Source of the DNA: Bacteroidota bacterium | GTDB lineage: Bacteria > Bacteroidota > Bacteroidia > NS11-12g > UBA955 | Assembly (NCBI GenBank): GCA_947460045.1 | Contig: CANHGC010000006.1 | Location: forward strand, 1 to 17,196 | DNA length: 17,196 nucleotides | Direction: 5' to 3' | Part shown: positions 7,873-15,800 of the stretch, one piece after another | Numbering within the stretch: position 1 is the stretch's first letter | How the letters are laid out: the number at the start of each line of letters is the position of its first letter | Notes under the pieces: generated by a model | What the model saw: the letters and a program-made list of their open reading frames with translations, nothing else | Databases searched by the model: none | What the model was told of the DNA's origin: nothing | Program-made: the position numbers and the translations under genes

Positions 7873-9537
7873 TTAGTTAACTGAACCCCCAACGTTGTCG
7901 AGGAATTTGGGCACTTTATCAGGACCGATTACTTTGATCTGATCGAATTGAATCAAATCGCCAGGACCCAACATCTTCAAGAAAGCTGAAATTGGAGCCA
8001 AGCTTGATCCGTTTACAACCTGAATCTTTGGACCGTTGGTTCTACGACCGATACAAGTGAAGCGGTACGACAATACATCATATTTCACACCATCGTATAC
8101 AAAGTTATCCAAGGCAGCAACAGCATTCGCCTGTACCTTCATTGCAGCCAAAGAGATCGGACCACTGAATCCAACACTACCCGCTTTGAATACTGGACGA
8201 GGAACGTTACGCACTTTGAATTTCTTAGAACCCATAGATACTGTACGTCCGTCAGGCAACTTAGCAGTTACATTGATCATACATTCGTTACCGTTACGAG
8301 TAGGAATGATAGCGTTGTAAGAACCAGGCTTGTTCGCACGCAAACTTACGCCACCACCGGTAGCAGTTACACTCACGTTCTTTGGATCAACACCACCTAC
8401 AGAAACTGAAATGGGGTTAGGAAGACCTACGTATACCACGTTCAATTCATCCGCAGAAATCGCAGCTTGAGGAGCGAAAACGCTATACTCAGCTTCAGTT
8501 TCGTAGTTATCAGATCCACCACCGTTTGGCTTAGGAACCTGTATACCCACTTTATATTTCTGAGAACCAGGAGATGCACTTGTTACTTTGTATTTACCTA
8601 CGCCATCAACCACTTCAATAGGACGACCATTTACGGTTACAACCATTTGGGCTTTTGAGTTATAGGCAGCCAATAAAATGTTGGCTTCGTAGGTTTGGTT
8701 TGTCAAAACAGCTGAAGTTGAAGCCGAAACCACAGGAATCAATTTGTCGAACTTGTAATCAGCAGCATTCACAGACTCAGCCAAGGCTTGCATAACTTCT
8801 GCTTCCATTGAACGTGAATCGTTTTCAACTTTACTCAACATCGCAAATACACCTGCCAAAGGAGAATGCTCTAAATACATGCTAACCCAAGTCTGTTCTG
8901 TTCCACTGCTGTTCGTAGCATTGTTCGCATACAAAGAGGTTTTCTCTTCGATGGCTTTCATGCGCTCCATCAACATTTTCTTGGTCTCTGGAGAAGCAGC
9001 CAAGACTGGATCGTTAGAAGCTTTCTGCATGATACCCAACATGTCTTTACGCGCTTTGTTGATCGCATCTTGCAAATCGGTACCATTTTTACCACCATTC
9101 TCTTTCATGAAGTAGTTACCATGAACTTCCATGTTATCACCCTGGGCCAATTCAGCAACGCCACCTTTCACCAACATGGCTTCAGGCTCCTGCTTACGAC
9201 CCATTTTAGGATCTTTTTGGTCACCAGAACGCAACAACAATTCATTCTTGATTGCATTCAAACGGTCGATCAATGCTTTGCTGGTTGATTGTACTTGGTT
9301 GCAATATGCTACTGCAGCTGCTGCAGCTTTGTTCTCAGCAGCAGTTTTAACCAATGAACCCAATACAGCGGTATTCTTTTGAACGATGTTTTTTGTAGAA
9401 TTATCCAATGAATTTTCAATCAAGTTAAACGCCTTGATGATTTCTTTGGAAACGTTAAGTGCCAAAAGGGCTGTCAACACGAGATACATCATGTTGATCA
9501 TCTTTTGACGTGCGGATACTTTACCACCACCTGCCAT
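7873..9537 (-). CDS. gldM: Gliding motility / T9SS motor protein GldM (PorM)
   Basis: GldM forms the periplasm-spanning shaft of the proton-driven GldLM motor that powers type IX secretion and gliding. It opens with a short cytoplasmic tail (MAGGGKVSARQKMINM) and one transmembrane helix at about residues 15-32. A helical region and Ig-like domains fill the periplasm. The C-terminal block DLIQFDQIKVIGPDKVPKFL matches the terminal GldM domain. At 554 residues it is somewhat longer than the roughly 515 I recall for characterised homologues. The ATG at 9537 has a well-spaced Shine-Dalgarno sequence at 9546-9553, the only good one in this operon. It lies between gldL and gldN as in known T9SS operons. 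Confidence 0.96.
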   Translation of the reverse strand: MAGGGKVSARQKMINMMYLVLTALLALNVSKEIIKAFNLIENSLDNSTKNIVQKNTAVLGSLVKTAAENKAAAAAVAYCNQVQSTSKALIDRLNAIKNELLLRSGDQKDPKMGRKQEPEAMLVKGGVAELAQGDNMEVHGNYFMKENGGKNGTDLQDAINKARKDMLGIMQKASNDPVLAASPETKKMLMERMKAIEEKTSLYANNATNSSGTEQTWVSMYLEHSPLAGVFAMLSKVENDSRSMEAEVMQALAESVNAADYKFDKLIPVVSASTSAVLTNQTYEANILLAAYNSKAQMVVTVNGRPIEVVDGVGKYKVTSASPGSQKYKVGIQVPKPNGGGSDNYETEAEYSVFAPQAAISADELNVVYVGLPNPISVSVGGVDPKNVSVTATGGGVSLRANKPGSYNAIIPTRNGNECMINVTAKLPDGRTVSMGSKKFKVRNVPRPVFKAGSVGFSGPISLAAMKVQANAVAALDNFVYDGVKYDVLSYRFTCIGRRTNGPKIQVVNGSSLAPISAFLKMLGPGDLIQFDQIKVIGPDKVPKFLDNVGGSVN

Positions 9538-9545
9538 TTTCTATT

Positions 9546-9553
9546 CTCCTTTT
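9546..9553 (-). promoter_or_regulatory. Shine-Dalgarno site of gldM
   Basis: Minus-strand AAAAGGAG lies 8 nt before the gldM ATG and is complementary to the anti-Shine-Dalgarno end of 16S rRNA. The gldK, gldL and gldN starts and most others in the window have A-rich leaders with no such motif, so this site is exceptional locally. It supports the ATG at 9537. Confidence 0.7.
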
Positions 9554-9576
9554 ATATTATTGGGAATAAATACAGG

Positions 9577-10236
9577 TTAGCCTTTGTTAGCACCCATAGC
9601 GCTCAACATGTTACCATAAATTGAGTTCAAGTTACTCAAGTTACGATTCAATTTATTCAATTCGCTAGAGAATTCAGCAGTAGCAGACTCGGTTGCACTG
9701 ATGTTTGTTAATGCACCTTGCAAACCAGCAGAAAAATTACCCATTGAATCAGATACCATAGCAGTGCTATCAGCGATAGAACTCATATTCTTAGCAGCTT
9801 TAGAAGCGCTTTCAGCATATTCGTTGGTTGCAACGGCTGCGTTAGACAAATTGGCCATTTCTTTTACATTGCTGCTCAAAGAAGTCAAACCAGTACCCAA
9901 ACTTTCGATCAATTCTGGACCGATTTTGGCTTGTGCCAACATTGAATCCAACTGTTGAGAAACACTTCCGCCAGTTGATTTCTTCTTTTCAGTGGGCTCG
10001 CCACCTGCCAATTCAGGATAAACCAAAGACCAATCTGGATCCATGTGAACGGGTTCGAAAGCTGAAATTACGAAAATCGCTGCCTCAGTCAAAAGACCTA
10101 CTGACAACATCAAATCCGCACCTTTCAAGTGAAGAATTTTAAACAATGCCCCCACGATTACTACCGCTGCACCAATACCATAAACGAAGTTCATGGTGGT
10201 TTTAAACTTTTTTGATTCAAAGAAACTGTTGCTCAT
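9577..10236 (-). CDS. gldL: Gliding motility / T9SS motor protein GldL (PorL)
   Basis: GldL is the inner-membrane proton-channel subunit that encircles the GldM helix and converts proton flow to motion. The 219-residue protein has two membrane helices near the N terminus, about residues 15-34 and 40-58, joined by a short turn (ILHLKGADL). Charged residues in or near the membrane (Lys33, His36, Glu51) are the type used for proton sensing in GldL. I infer that Glu51 in LLTEAAIF is the key acidic residue, but have not aligned it. The rest is a cytoplasmic, Ser/Ala/Asn-rich helical tail likely to form coiled coils. The start has an A-rich leader and no Shine-Dalgarno sequence. It lies 66 nt after gldK and 39 nt before gldM. 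Confidence 0.95.
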   Translation of the reverse strand: MSNSFFESKKFKTTMNFVYGIGAAVVIVGALFKILHLKGADLMLSVGLLTEAAIFVISAFEPVHMDPDWSLVYPELAGGEPTEKKKSTGGSVSQQLDSMLAQAKIGPELIESLGTGLTSLSSNVKEMANLSNAAVATNEYAESASKAAKNMSSIADSTAMVSDSMGNFSAGLQGALTNISATESATAEFSSELNKLNRNLSNLNSIYGNMLSAMGANKG

Positions 10237-10302
10237 ATTTTTATTTAGTTATAGTTAGTTGAATAGTTAACGAATTCTTAATAGGAATATTCTTTTGAGA
10301 AA

Positions 10303-11673
10303 TTACTTTCTGTCGGTGTTTGAACGCCCGATGTAAGTTTGAACACAACGGAAACCAACGTAAGATTTGCTAGTATCTTGATATTCATAGGTTCTAGCGC
10401 CATTCTCGATAAAGTAAGCGACATCCTTCCATGATCCACCGCGAATTACTTTGCGCTTCTCGTTGATCGGAATATCTTTTACCTGACGTTTGCCTTCTTT
10501 GCCACGCTCTTTGATAAAGCTATATGATTCACCATTCAAATCGTGAGCAAAAGCGTTGTTCGCTTCATCCCATGAAGTACGTGTCCATTCTGATACGTTA
10601 CCGGCCATGTTGTACAAACCAAAATCATTTGGGAAGTAACTATCAACACGAACTGGATATACACCACCATCTACACCATAGTTACCACGCAATGGCTTGA
10701 AGTTCGCCAACATACAACCTTTGCTGTTTCTAGCATAAGGTCCACCCCATGGGTATTTGTTTCCAATTCTACCACCACGTGCAGCATATTCCCACTCATA
10801 CTCAGTTGGTAGGCGGAAATCATGGGTGTTTGGCAAGTAGCCATTCATTTCCCAATAAGCCGTTTTGCGATCGGTTCTCCAACGACAGAAAGCGTAAGCT
10901 TGATGCCAAGAAACACCTACTACAGGATATTCATCATACTTTGGGTGGTGGAAATACACCTGAGCCATTGGTTCATTGTATGAATATGTGAAGTCACGTA
11001 CCCAACACAAGGTATCTGGATAAACCAATACATCCTCAGTGCGCATGAATTGTGAACGATCCATTGGCGCATATTTGTCACGATCCAATTTCGCAGCCGC
11101 ATCATAATCTGTCCACATAAAGTGATAAATCAACTTACGCGTATCGATTTGGTGCTTACCTTGGAAACGTTCATCGCCCTGATACAACATATCTGCCAAT
11201 TCTTCTTTGTGCTTCACCCAATCAACCATACGATATGGATTGATCAAACGATTGCCTTCATCATCCTCAGGGAAGTAATATTCATCGTCATCACACATGA
11301 TACGAGCCAAAGAATCTACTACGTAGTTCACGAACTGACGGTATTCATTGTTTGTGATTTCTGTCTCATCCATCCAAAATGCAGTGATTGTCATCTGCTT
11401 GTTTGGCTCTAGATATGAGTTAAATACATCCTGACCGCCCTGTCCAGTATGGAAAGTTCCAGATTTCACATACACCATACCCGGAGGCTGTGGGTGAAAC
11501 CAGGGTCGCCTTCCCAACACGCCGGTTAGGTCGCCGGTATCGGCAGGTCCGCATGCATAGACCATTACAGAAGCCACTACCGCAGCCCTGCGAAGGGTTC
11601 GATTGCCCAAGAAATCCAAAGCTTTCTTAGCGAACTCGTTGTTTGTGAAGAAATTCATCACTGTATTTTTCAT
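10303..11673 (-). CDS. gldK: Gliding motility / T9SS lipoprotein GldK (PorK)
   Basis: GldK is an outer-membrane lipoprotein that forms the periplasmic ring with GldN. The 456-residue protein has an N-terminal export signal ending in a lipobox-like VYAC, with Cys41 as the likely acylated residue. The signal is unusually long because a 24-residue extension precedes the RTLRR stretch, and no closer Met is available. From about residue 65 it is a formylglycine-generating-enzyme-like (FGE-sulfatase, SUMF1) domain: PGMVYVKSGTF, FWMDETEITNNEYRQFV, RLPTEYEWEYAARGG, YNMAGNVSEWT and VIRGGSWKD are all present. I see none of the paired cysteines of active FGE near the RGGSW block, so it should be structural, as known for this family. 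It has its own promoter candidate at 11711-11740. Confidence 0.95.
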   Translation of the reverse strand: MKNTVMNFFTNNEFAKKALDFLGNRTLRRAAVVASVMVYACGPADTGDLTGVLGRRPWFHPQPPGMVYVKSGTFHTGQGGQDVFNSYLEPNKQMTITAFWMDETEITNNEYRQFVNYVVDSLARIMCDDDEYYFPEDDEGNRLINPYRMVDWVKHKEELADMLYQGDERFQGKHQIDTRKLIYHFMWTDYDAAAKLDRDKYAPMDRSQFMRTEDVLVYPDTLCWVRDFTYSYNEPMAQVYFHHPKYDEYPVVGVSWHQAYAFCRWRTDRKTAYWEMNGYLPNTHDFRLPTEYEWEYAARGGRIGNKYPWGGPYARNSKGCMLANFKPLRGNYGVDGGVYPVRVDSYFPNDFGLYNMAGNVSEWTRTSWDEANNAFAHDLNGESYSFIKERGKEGKRQVKDIPINEKRKVIRGGSWKDVAYFIENGARTYEYQDTSKSYVGFRCVQTYIGRSNTDRK

Positions 11674-11710
11674 TATGCAGTTTTGATATTGCGTTTTTGT
11701 TCTAAAGTTG

Positions 11711-11740
11711 CAAAAATAAAGTTATCGTTGAATAAATCAA
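11711..11740 (-). promoter_or_regulatory. Promoter candidate for gldKLMN
   Basis: On the minus strand GTTG (TTG at 11740-11738), a 19-nt spacer and TATTTTTG (11718-11711) match the Bacteroidota promoter, with an exact -7 box and a one-base change in TTTG. The predicted transcript start is near 11705, about 30 nt before gldK. A weaker alternative, GATATTTG, lies about 60 nt further upstream. The site lets gldKLMN be expressed separately from porP. Confidence 0.6.
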
Positions 11741-11816
11741 CATAAATTTTCTTGGTGCTGTAGTTTAAACGCAAATATCGAATGTTTATTTTGTGTGGAT
11801 AAATATTTTTTTGAGA

Positions 11817-12923
11817 TTAATCGAATTCAGGTGAACGTTCCATCCAACGTGGGTGGCGATATACTTTCACTGGTCTTTCGGGAAGTGTGAAAGTGAAACA
11901 GTAGTTCACTTGGATTTCATGAGTACCAGATTGACTGCGAATCAAATTGTTCATTGGGATGTCGTATGAATAACCCACTCTCAAACGTTGAGTAGATCCA
12001 GCGCCATTGCCCATCAATGGAGGATAGTATCCAAACATCAATGAAAATGATTCTACGCCAGTTCCATAGGCCCTGAAATTTGCACCACCAGCAAACAAAT
12101 CATTCCATGTCACCATACCTTGCAAATCAACTTGTGGTTTGATGAAACCTGAATTTGAAGCAGCTTTGACCAAAATGGCTGGTTCCAATACCAAACTGGG
12201 ATTACCCAAGAAACTCTCCTGCTTGTAACCCGCTACCAAATAATAGTGGCGTTTTGTTTGAGTTGAAATCAATCCATACATAAATGTTTGAGGTGTCATG
12301 TTGGTAACAGACAAACCCGCGTATGCACCATCCATAATATTTGGTGTTGTATAGTATGCACCCAAACCCAATGTAGTGCGATTATCAGTCACGTTCCCAT
12401 TTGGAATCATTGGATCACCTGGGTCGTGAGCACGCAAACCAGCGCCGTTCAAGGATTTCGACATGCTAGCAAAGTCTACACCCAATCTGATGTTTGAACC
12501 ATCCAACATGGGGTAAGCCAGTGCTATCCCACCCTTCATAAATGTGGTTGTCTCGTATCCGATTTTGTCACTCACATATGAGAAAGTAGCTCCTCCGTAA
12601 TTTTTGTCCTTGTAAATGGCTGGCGCTGAAAATCCCAATCCGCCTGTTCTTGGCGCGATGGATGTTTGCATTTTTTCCAAATCCATTTGAATAGGATCAC
12701 CATTTTGGGTTCTCAAATACGATGTTTGATCATCAAATCCTAACCACTGTTGGTGGGTAATGGCATTCAAACAATATTGTCCTGAAGCGCCCGCGTAAGC
12801 TGGGTTGTAGAACAATTTGTTGTAAGTAAAATGCGTGAACATAGGGTCTTGCTGAGCCTGTCCCACCCAAGGTGAAACCATGCCAGCCAATGCCAATATT
12901 CTTCCCAGTATTTGTTTGTTCAT
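11817..12923 (-). CDS. PorP/SprF family outer-membrane protein of the T9SS
   Basis: This is a predicted outer-membrane beta-barrel of the PorP/SprF family, which helps anchor or export T9SS components and substrates such as adhesins. The 368-residue protein has a signal peptide ending near GQAQQDP. It then shows the family signature MFTHFTYNKLFYNPAYAGASG (split here: MFTHFTYNKLF and YNPAYAGASG), followed by alternating aromatic strands and a final strand IQVNYCFTFTLPER. The ATG at 12923 starts the signal peptide MNKQILGRIL. The longer frame from 12980 adds residues before the signal sequence and its start lies upstream of the promoter, so it is rejected. Position directly before gldK matches porP of Porphyromonas gingivalis; families have several paralogues, so orthology with porP itself is not certain. 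Confidence 0.92.
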   Translation of the reverse strand: MNKQILGRILALAGMVSPWVGQAQQDPMFTHFTYNKLFYNPAYAGASGQYCLNAITHQQWLGFDDQTSYLRTQNGDPIQMDLEKMQTSIAPRTGGLGFSAPAIYKDKNYGGATFSYVSDKIGYETTTFMKGGIALAYPMLDGSNIRLGVDFASMSKSLNGAGLRAHDPGDPMIPNGNVTDNRTTLGLGAYYTTPNIMDGAYAGLSVTNMTPQTFMYGLISTQTKRHYYLVAGYKQESFLGNPSLVLEPAILVKAASNSGFIKPQVDLQGMVTWNDLFAGGANFRAYGTGVESFSLMFGYYPPLMGNGAGSTQRLRVGYSYDIPMNNLIRSQSGTHEIQVNYCFTFTLPERPVKVYRHPRWMERSPEFD

Positions 12924-12949
12924 ACCTATTTTGGAGTATCTCTCAAAAA

Positions 12950-12981
12950 CAAAAATGATGTAAAATTGCCACATTCCCAAA
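12950..12981 (-). promoter_or_regulatory. Promoter candidate for porP/sprF gene
   Basis: On the minus strand TTTG (12981-12978), a 20-nt spacer and CATTTTTG (12957-12950) fit the Bacteroidota promoter with one mismatch in the -7 box. The predicted start is near 12944, about 20 nt before the ATG at 12923. This also supports choosing that ATG over the one at 12980. Confidence 0.5.
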
Positions 12982-13078
12982 CATTTTTACAAATCATGGT
13001 GCACATCAGACAACCCAGTGAGCCAAAAAATCGTCTGTTCACCCCAACAATTGATGCATCCACCATCCTACTTCAACA

Positions 13079-13094
13079 TACCTATTGGTAGGTA
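13079..13094. repeat. Perfect inverted repeat, possible operator or hairpin
   Basis: TACCTA, a 4-nt loop TTGG and TAGGTA form a perfect 6-bp inverted repeat about 155 nt upstream of the porP start and 222 nt upstream of the regulator gene. No T run follows on either strand, so it is not an intrinsic terminator. A protein-binding site is a guess. Confidence 0.4.
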
Positions 13095-13315
13095 AATATC
13101 CCAACAATGATATGTCAATCAATCAATTACATTTAAAGCAACATCCGAAATTACCTTCCTTTCATTGAAAAATTCCATAGCACTGACCATTAAATCAACC
13201 ACCCAAATCTTTCTGTGAAAATGGTGAATAATTAATCGGGAATAACTGGTGGAAAAGTAGCGACTCGAGTGTCCTTTCAACTGCGTATCATTGTATTCTA
13301 ATATATACACAAATT

Positions 13316-14671
13316 ATGGCTGAAATATTGGTCATCGACGATGAAGCGCCGATCCGCGAAACCCTCAAAGAAATTCTCGAATACGAGAATTATACAGTAA
13401 CCACGGCCGATGACGGCAACAAAGGGTTGCAATTGATACAAAAAAACGACTATGACGTAGTACTCTGCGATGTCAAAATGCCAGGCATAGACGGCATGGA
13501 GTTGTTGGACCGAGCGCAAGCCTTAAGGCCCGACCTACCCTTCATCATGATTTCCGGACATGGAAATGTGGAAATGGCCATCGATGCCACCAAAAAAGGC
13601 GCTTATGATTTCATCACGAAGCCACCCGATTTGAATCGCTTGTTGATTTCAATCCGCAATGCCATCGACAGGAACAATTTGGTGAGTGAAACCAAGGTGT
13701 TGAAGCGCAAAGTGGCGAAAACCTTCGACATTATTGGAGAGACCCCCGCCATCGGAAAAATCAAAGAAACCATTGAAAAAGTGGCGCCAACCGAGGCCCG
13801 CGTACTGATTACCGGTGAAAATGGCACAGGAAAAGAGCTTGTGGCCCGCTGGTTACACGAAAAAAGCCAACGTGCATCCTACCCTTTGGTAGAAGTGAAC
13901 TGCGCATCAATTCCAACAGAACTCATTGAAAGTGAACTGTTTGGACATGAAAAAGGCAGCTTCACATCGGCCATAAAGCAACGCATCGGCAAATTTGAAC
14001 AAGCCCATGGTGGTACCCTGTTTTTGGATGAAATTGGCGATATGAGCATGGCCGCGCAAGCCAAAGTACTTCGCGCCATACAAGAAGGCAAAATCACCCG
14101 TGTTGGGGGCGACAAAGAAATCAAAGTAGACGTGCGCATCGTAGCAGCCACCAACAAAAACTTGCTCGAAGAAATCGAAAAAGGGCAATTTCGCATGGAT
14201 TTATACCACCGTTTGAGCGTGATTTTGATCCACGTGCCCACACTCAACGAGCGTACCGAAGACATTCCCCTCATTGCCAACAACTTCTTGGCGGATATTT
14301 GTAACGACAACAGCATCCCCTTAAAATCCTTCACCCCGGATGGTTATCAAGCCTTGCAGGATGTGAATTGGACTGGCAACATCCGCGAACTGCGCAACGT
14401 GGTTGAACGTTTGGTGATTCTTTGTGGCGATAAGATTTCTGGTGAAGACGTTTACATGTTCTCCAATCCTGCCCAACGTGGCGCCGACCCATTTGGTGTG
14501 GTAGACGAATACAAAACGCTTCAAGATTTCCGCGACTGGGCCGAGAAGGTTTTCATCGAACGAAAATTGGTTCAAAATGGATGGAATGTGGCGAAAACTG
14601 CTCAGGAAATCGATATACAGCGGAGTCATTTGTACAACAAAATTGAAAAGTACAACCTGAAGCGCCGGTAA
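13316..14671 (+). CDS. NtrC-family sigma-54-dependent response regulator
   Basis: This is a 451-residue transcription activator that would work with RpoN after phosphorylation by an unknown histidine kinase. Residues 1-120 are a receiver domain with an intact active site: acid pair Asp8/Asp9, phospho-acceptor Asp52, Ser80 and Lys102. The AAA+ domain spans about 138-375 with Walker A GENGTGKE (167-174), Walker B TLFLDEIGD (234-242) and DVNWTGNIRELRNVVERL near its end. The sigma-54 contact loop reads GSFTSA (214-219) rather than GAFTGA. The C-terminal Fis-type helix-turn-helix is WNVAKTAQEIDIQRSHLYNKI. No kinase gene lies adjacent. It is divergent from porP and 3 nt upstream of the Sua5 gene. 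Confidence 0.93.
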   Translation: MAEILVIDDEAPIRETLKEILEYENYTVTTADDGNKGLQLIQKNDYDVVLCDVKMPGIDGMELLDRAQALRPDLPFIMISGHGNVEMAIDATKKGAYDFITKPPDLNRLLISIRNAIDRNNLVSETKVLKRKVAKTFDIIGETPAIGKIKETIEKVAPTEARVLITGENGTGKELVARWLHEKSQRASYPLVEVNCASIPTELIESELFGHEKGSFTSAIKQRIGKFEQAHGGTLFLDEIGDMSMAAQAKVLRAIQEGKITRVGGDKEIKVDVRIVAATNKNLLEEIEKGQFRMDLYHRLSVILIHVPTLNERTEDIPLIANNFLADICNDNSIPLKSFTPDGYQALQDVNWTGNIRELRNVVERLVILCGDKISGEDVYMFSNPAQRGADPFGVVDEYKTLQDFRDWAEKVFIERKLVQNGWNVAKTAQEIDIQRSHLYNKIEKYNLKRR

Positions 14672-14674
14672 ATC

Positions 14675-15712
14675 ATGGGTGCACAGATTGGCATCGACAT
14701 AAACAAAGCGGCAGAACTGCTTTCTGGCGGTAAACTTGTAGCGATACCCACTGAAACCGTGTATGGATTGGCGGCCAACGGTCTGGATTCAACAGCGGTA
14801 GCTGGCATATTTGCGGCAAAAAACCGACCTACGTTTGATCCTCTGATCTTGCATGTGGGCAGCATCGAGCAAGCCAAAACCCTTTGTTCACAATGGCCAG
14901 CTGCTGCTGAAAGACTTGCCAATGCCTTTTGGCCAGGTCCGCTCACCTTGGTTTTACCCAAAGCCCATCACGTGCCCGAATTGGTTACGGCCGACAATCC
15001 CACGGTGGCCATTCGCATGCCCAATAACCCCTTGAGTTTGTCGCTGATTCGCAGTCTCCCCTTCCCGCTTGCCGCGCCCAGCGCCAATCCTTTTGGCTAT
15101 GTAAGTCCAACCTGTGCCCAACATGTGGCCGATCAACTCGGCGATCGCATCGATTACATTTTGGATGGCGGCGATTGTGCCATTGGCATTGAAAGCACCA
15201 TCGTTTCTGTGAGTAATGACAACCAAGTTACTATTTTACGTCTGGGTGGCTTGGATATTGAGTCTCTGAGCGAAGTTTTGGGCTATCCAGTGAGCGAATC
15301 ACTCAGCATGCATAGCAATCCACAGGCGCCGGGGCAATTGGATCAGCATTATTCGCCGAATTCTTCGATGGTACATATTGCGGATTTTTCGATCGATGCG
15401 ATTCTCAAAGACTTGCACGCGCATCCGCAGGCTACCCGAGGGTTTTTGTGGTTTTCACAGCAACAAGCCCAAGGATTTATCGAACAGTTTGATGAGAAGA
15501 CCCAGGGCTTGCTCACCGATTCTGCTTTGAAACATTATCACCTATCGATCAATCACAACGACCGTGAGGCGGCGATGAATTTATTTGGTACGTTGAGGCA
15601 GTTCGACAAAGATGGATGCAAACGCATTTACTTCTCTTGGGCTCCAGAAAACGGTTTGGGTAGGGCAATCAATGATCGATTGAAGCGAGCATCGAGCAAA
15701 GTGATTCATTAG
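14675..15712 (+). CDS. Threonylcarbamoyl-AMP synthase, Sua5 type
   Basis: The enzyme makes threonylcarbamoyl-AMP from threonine, bicarbonate and ATP, the first step of the tRNA t6A37 modification needed for decoding ANN codons. The 345-residue protein has the two-domain Sua5 form. The N-terminal YrdC domain (about 10-205) has PTETVYGL, Lys49 and Arg51 in AAKNRPTFDPL, and Ser136/Asn138 in PSANPFG. The linker APGQLDQHYSP (218-228) is typical of Sua5, and a smaller C-terminal domain follows. The gene begins 3 nt after the regulator stop, so the two are probably co-transcribed. It converges on the hydrolase gene. Confidence 0.95.
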   Translation: MGAQIGIDINKAAELLSGGKLVAIPTETVYGLAANGLDSTAVAGIFAAKNRPTFDPLILHVGSIEQAKTLCSQWPAAAERLANAFWPGPLTLVLPKAHHVPELVTADNPTVAIRMPNNPLSLSLIRSLPFPLAAPSANPFGYVSPTCAQHVADQLGDRIDYILDGGDCAIGIESTIVSVSNDNQVTILRLGGLDIESLSEVLGYPVSESLSMHSNPQAPGQLDQHYSPNSSMVHIADFSIDAILKDLHAHPQATRGFLWFSQQQAQGFIEQFDEKTQGLLTDSALKHYHLSINHNDREAAMNLFGTLRQFDKDGCKRIYFSWAPENGLGRAINDRLKRASSKVIH

Positions 15713-15762
15713 GGTTTGTGGGGCACATATAACCGTGCAATCACAGATTCAATGATTCCAAC

Positions 15763-15777
15763 GTGGTCACTGACCAC
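15763..15777. repeat. 15-nt near-palindrome between convergent genes
   Basis: GTGGTCA, a single C and TGACCAC form perfect 7-bp arms in the 88-nt gap between the Sua5 and hydrolase stops. Neither strand has a following T run. It may be a weak bidirectional terminator or a protein site; neither is shown. Confidence 0.35.
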
Positions 15778-15800
15778 ATCGACTGAAATCGTAAACGCCA

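Larger units (their letters stand above)
12924..13315. other. Divergent intergenic region between porP and the sigma-54 regulator gene
   Basis: These 392 bases hold no convincing gene. The porP promoter candidate occupies its left end. A perfect 6-bp inverted repeat lies at 13079-13094 and a short CAAT-type tandem (caatcaatcaat) near 13115-13127. For the plus-strand regulator gene the best -7 candidate is TATCATTG at 13286-13293, one mismatch and no clear -33 partner. I saw no sigma-54 -24/-12 site by eye. Confidence 0.6.

Noticed and set aside
12924..12980. Longer N terminus for the PorP/SprF protein from 12980
   Set aside because: It would put 19 residues before the signal peptide, and its start is upstream of the predicted transcript start.
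13119..13310. 63-codon open frame in the divergent intergenic region
   Set aside because: No promoter, ribosome site or recognisable motif supports it, and its composition looks non-coding.
12924..13315. Sigma-54 promoter for porP
   Set aside because: I looked for the TGGC-N9-TTGC pattern on both strands by eye and found no match; a pattern scan would be needed to be sure.
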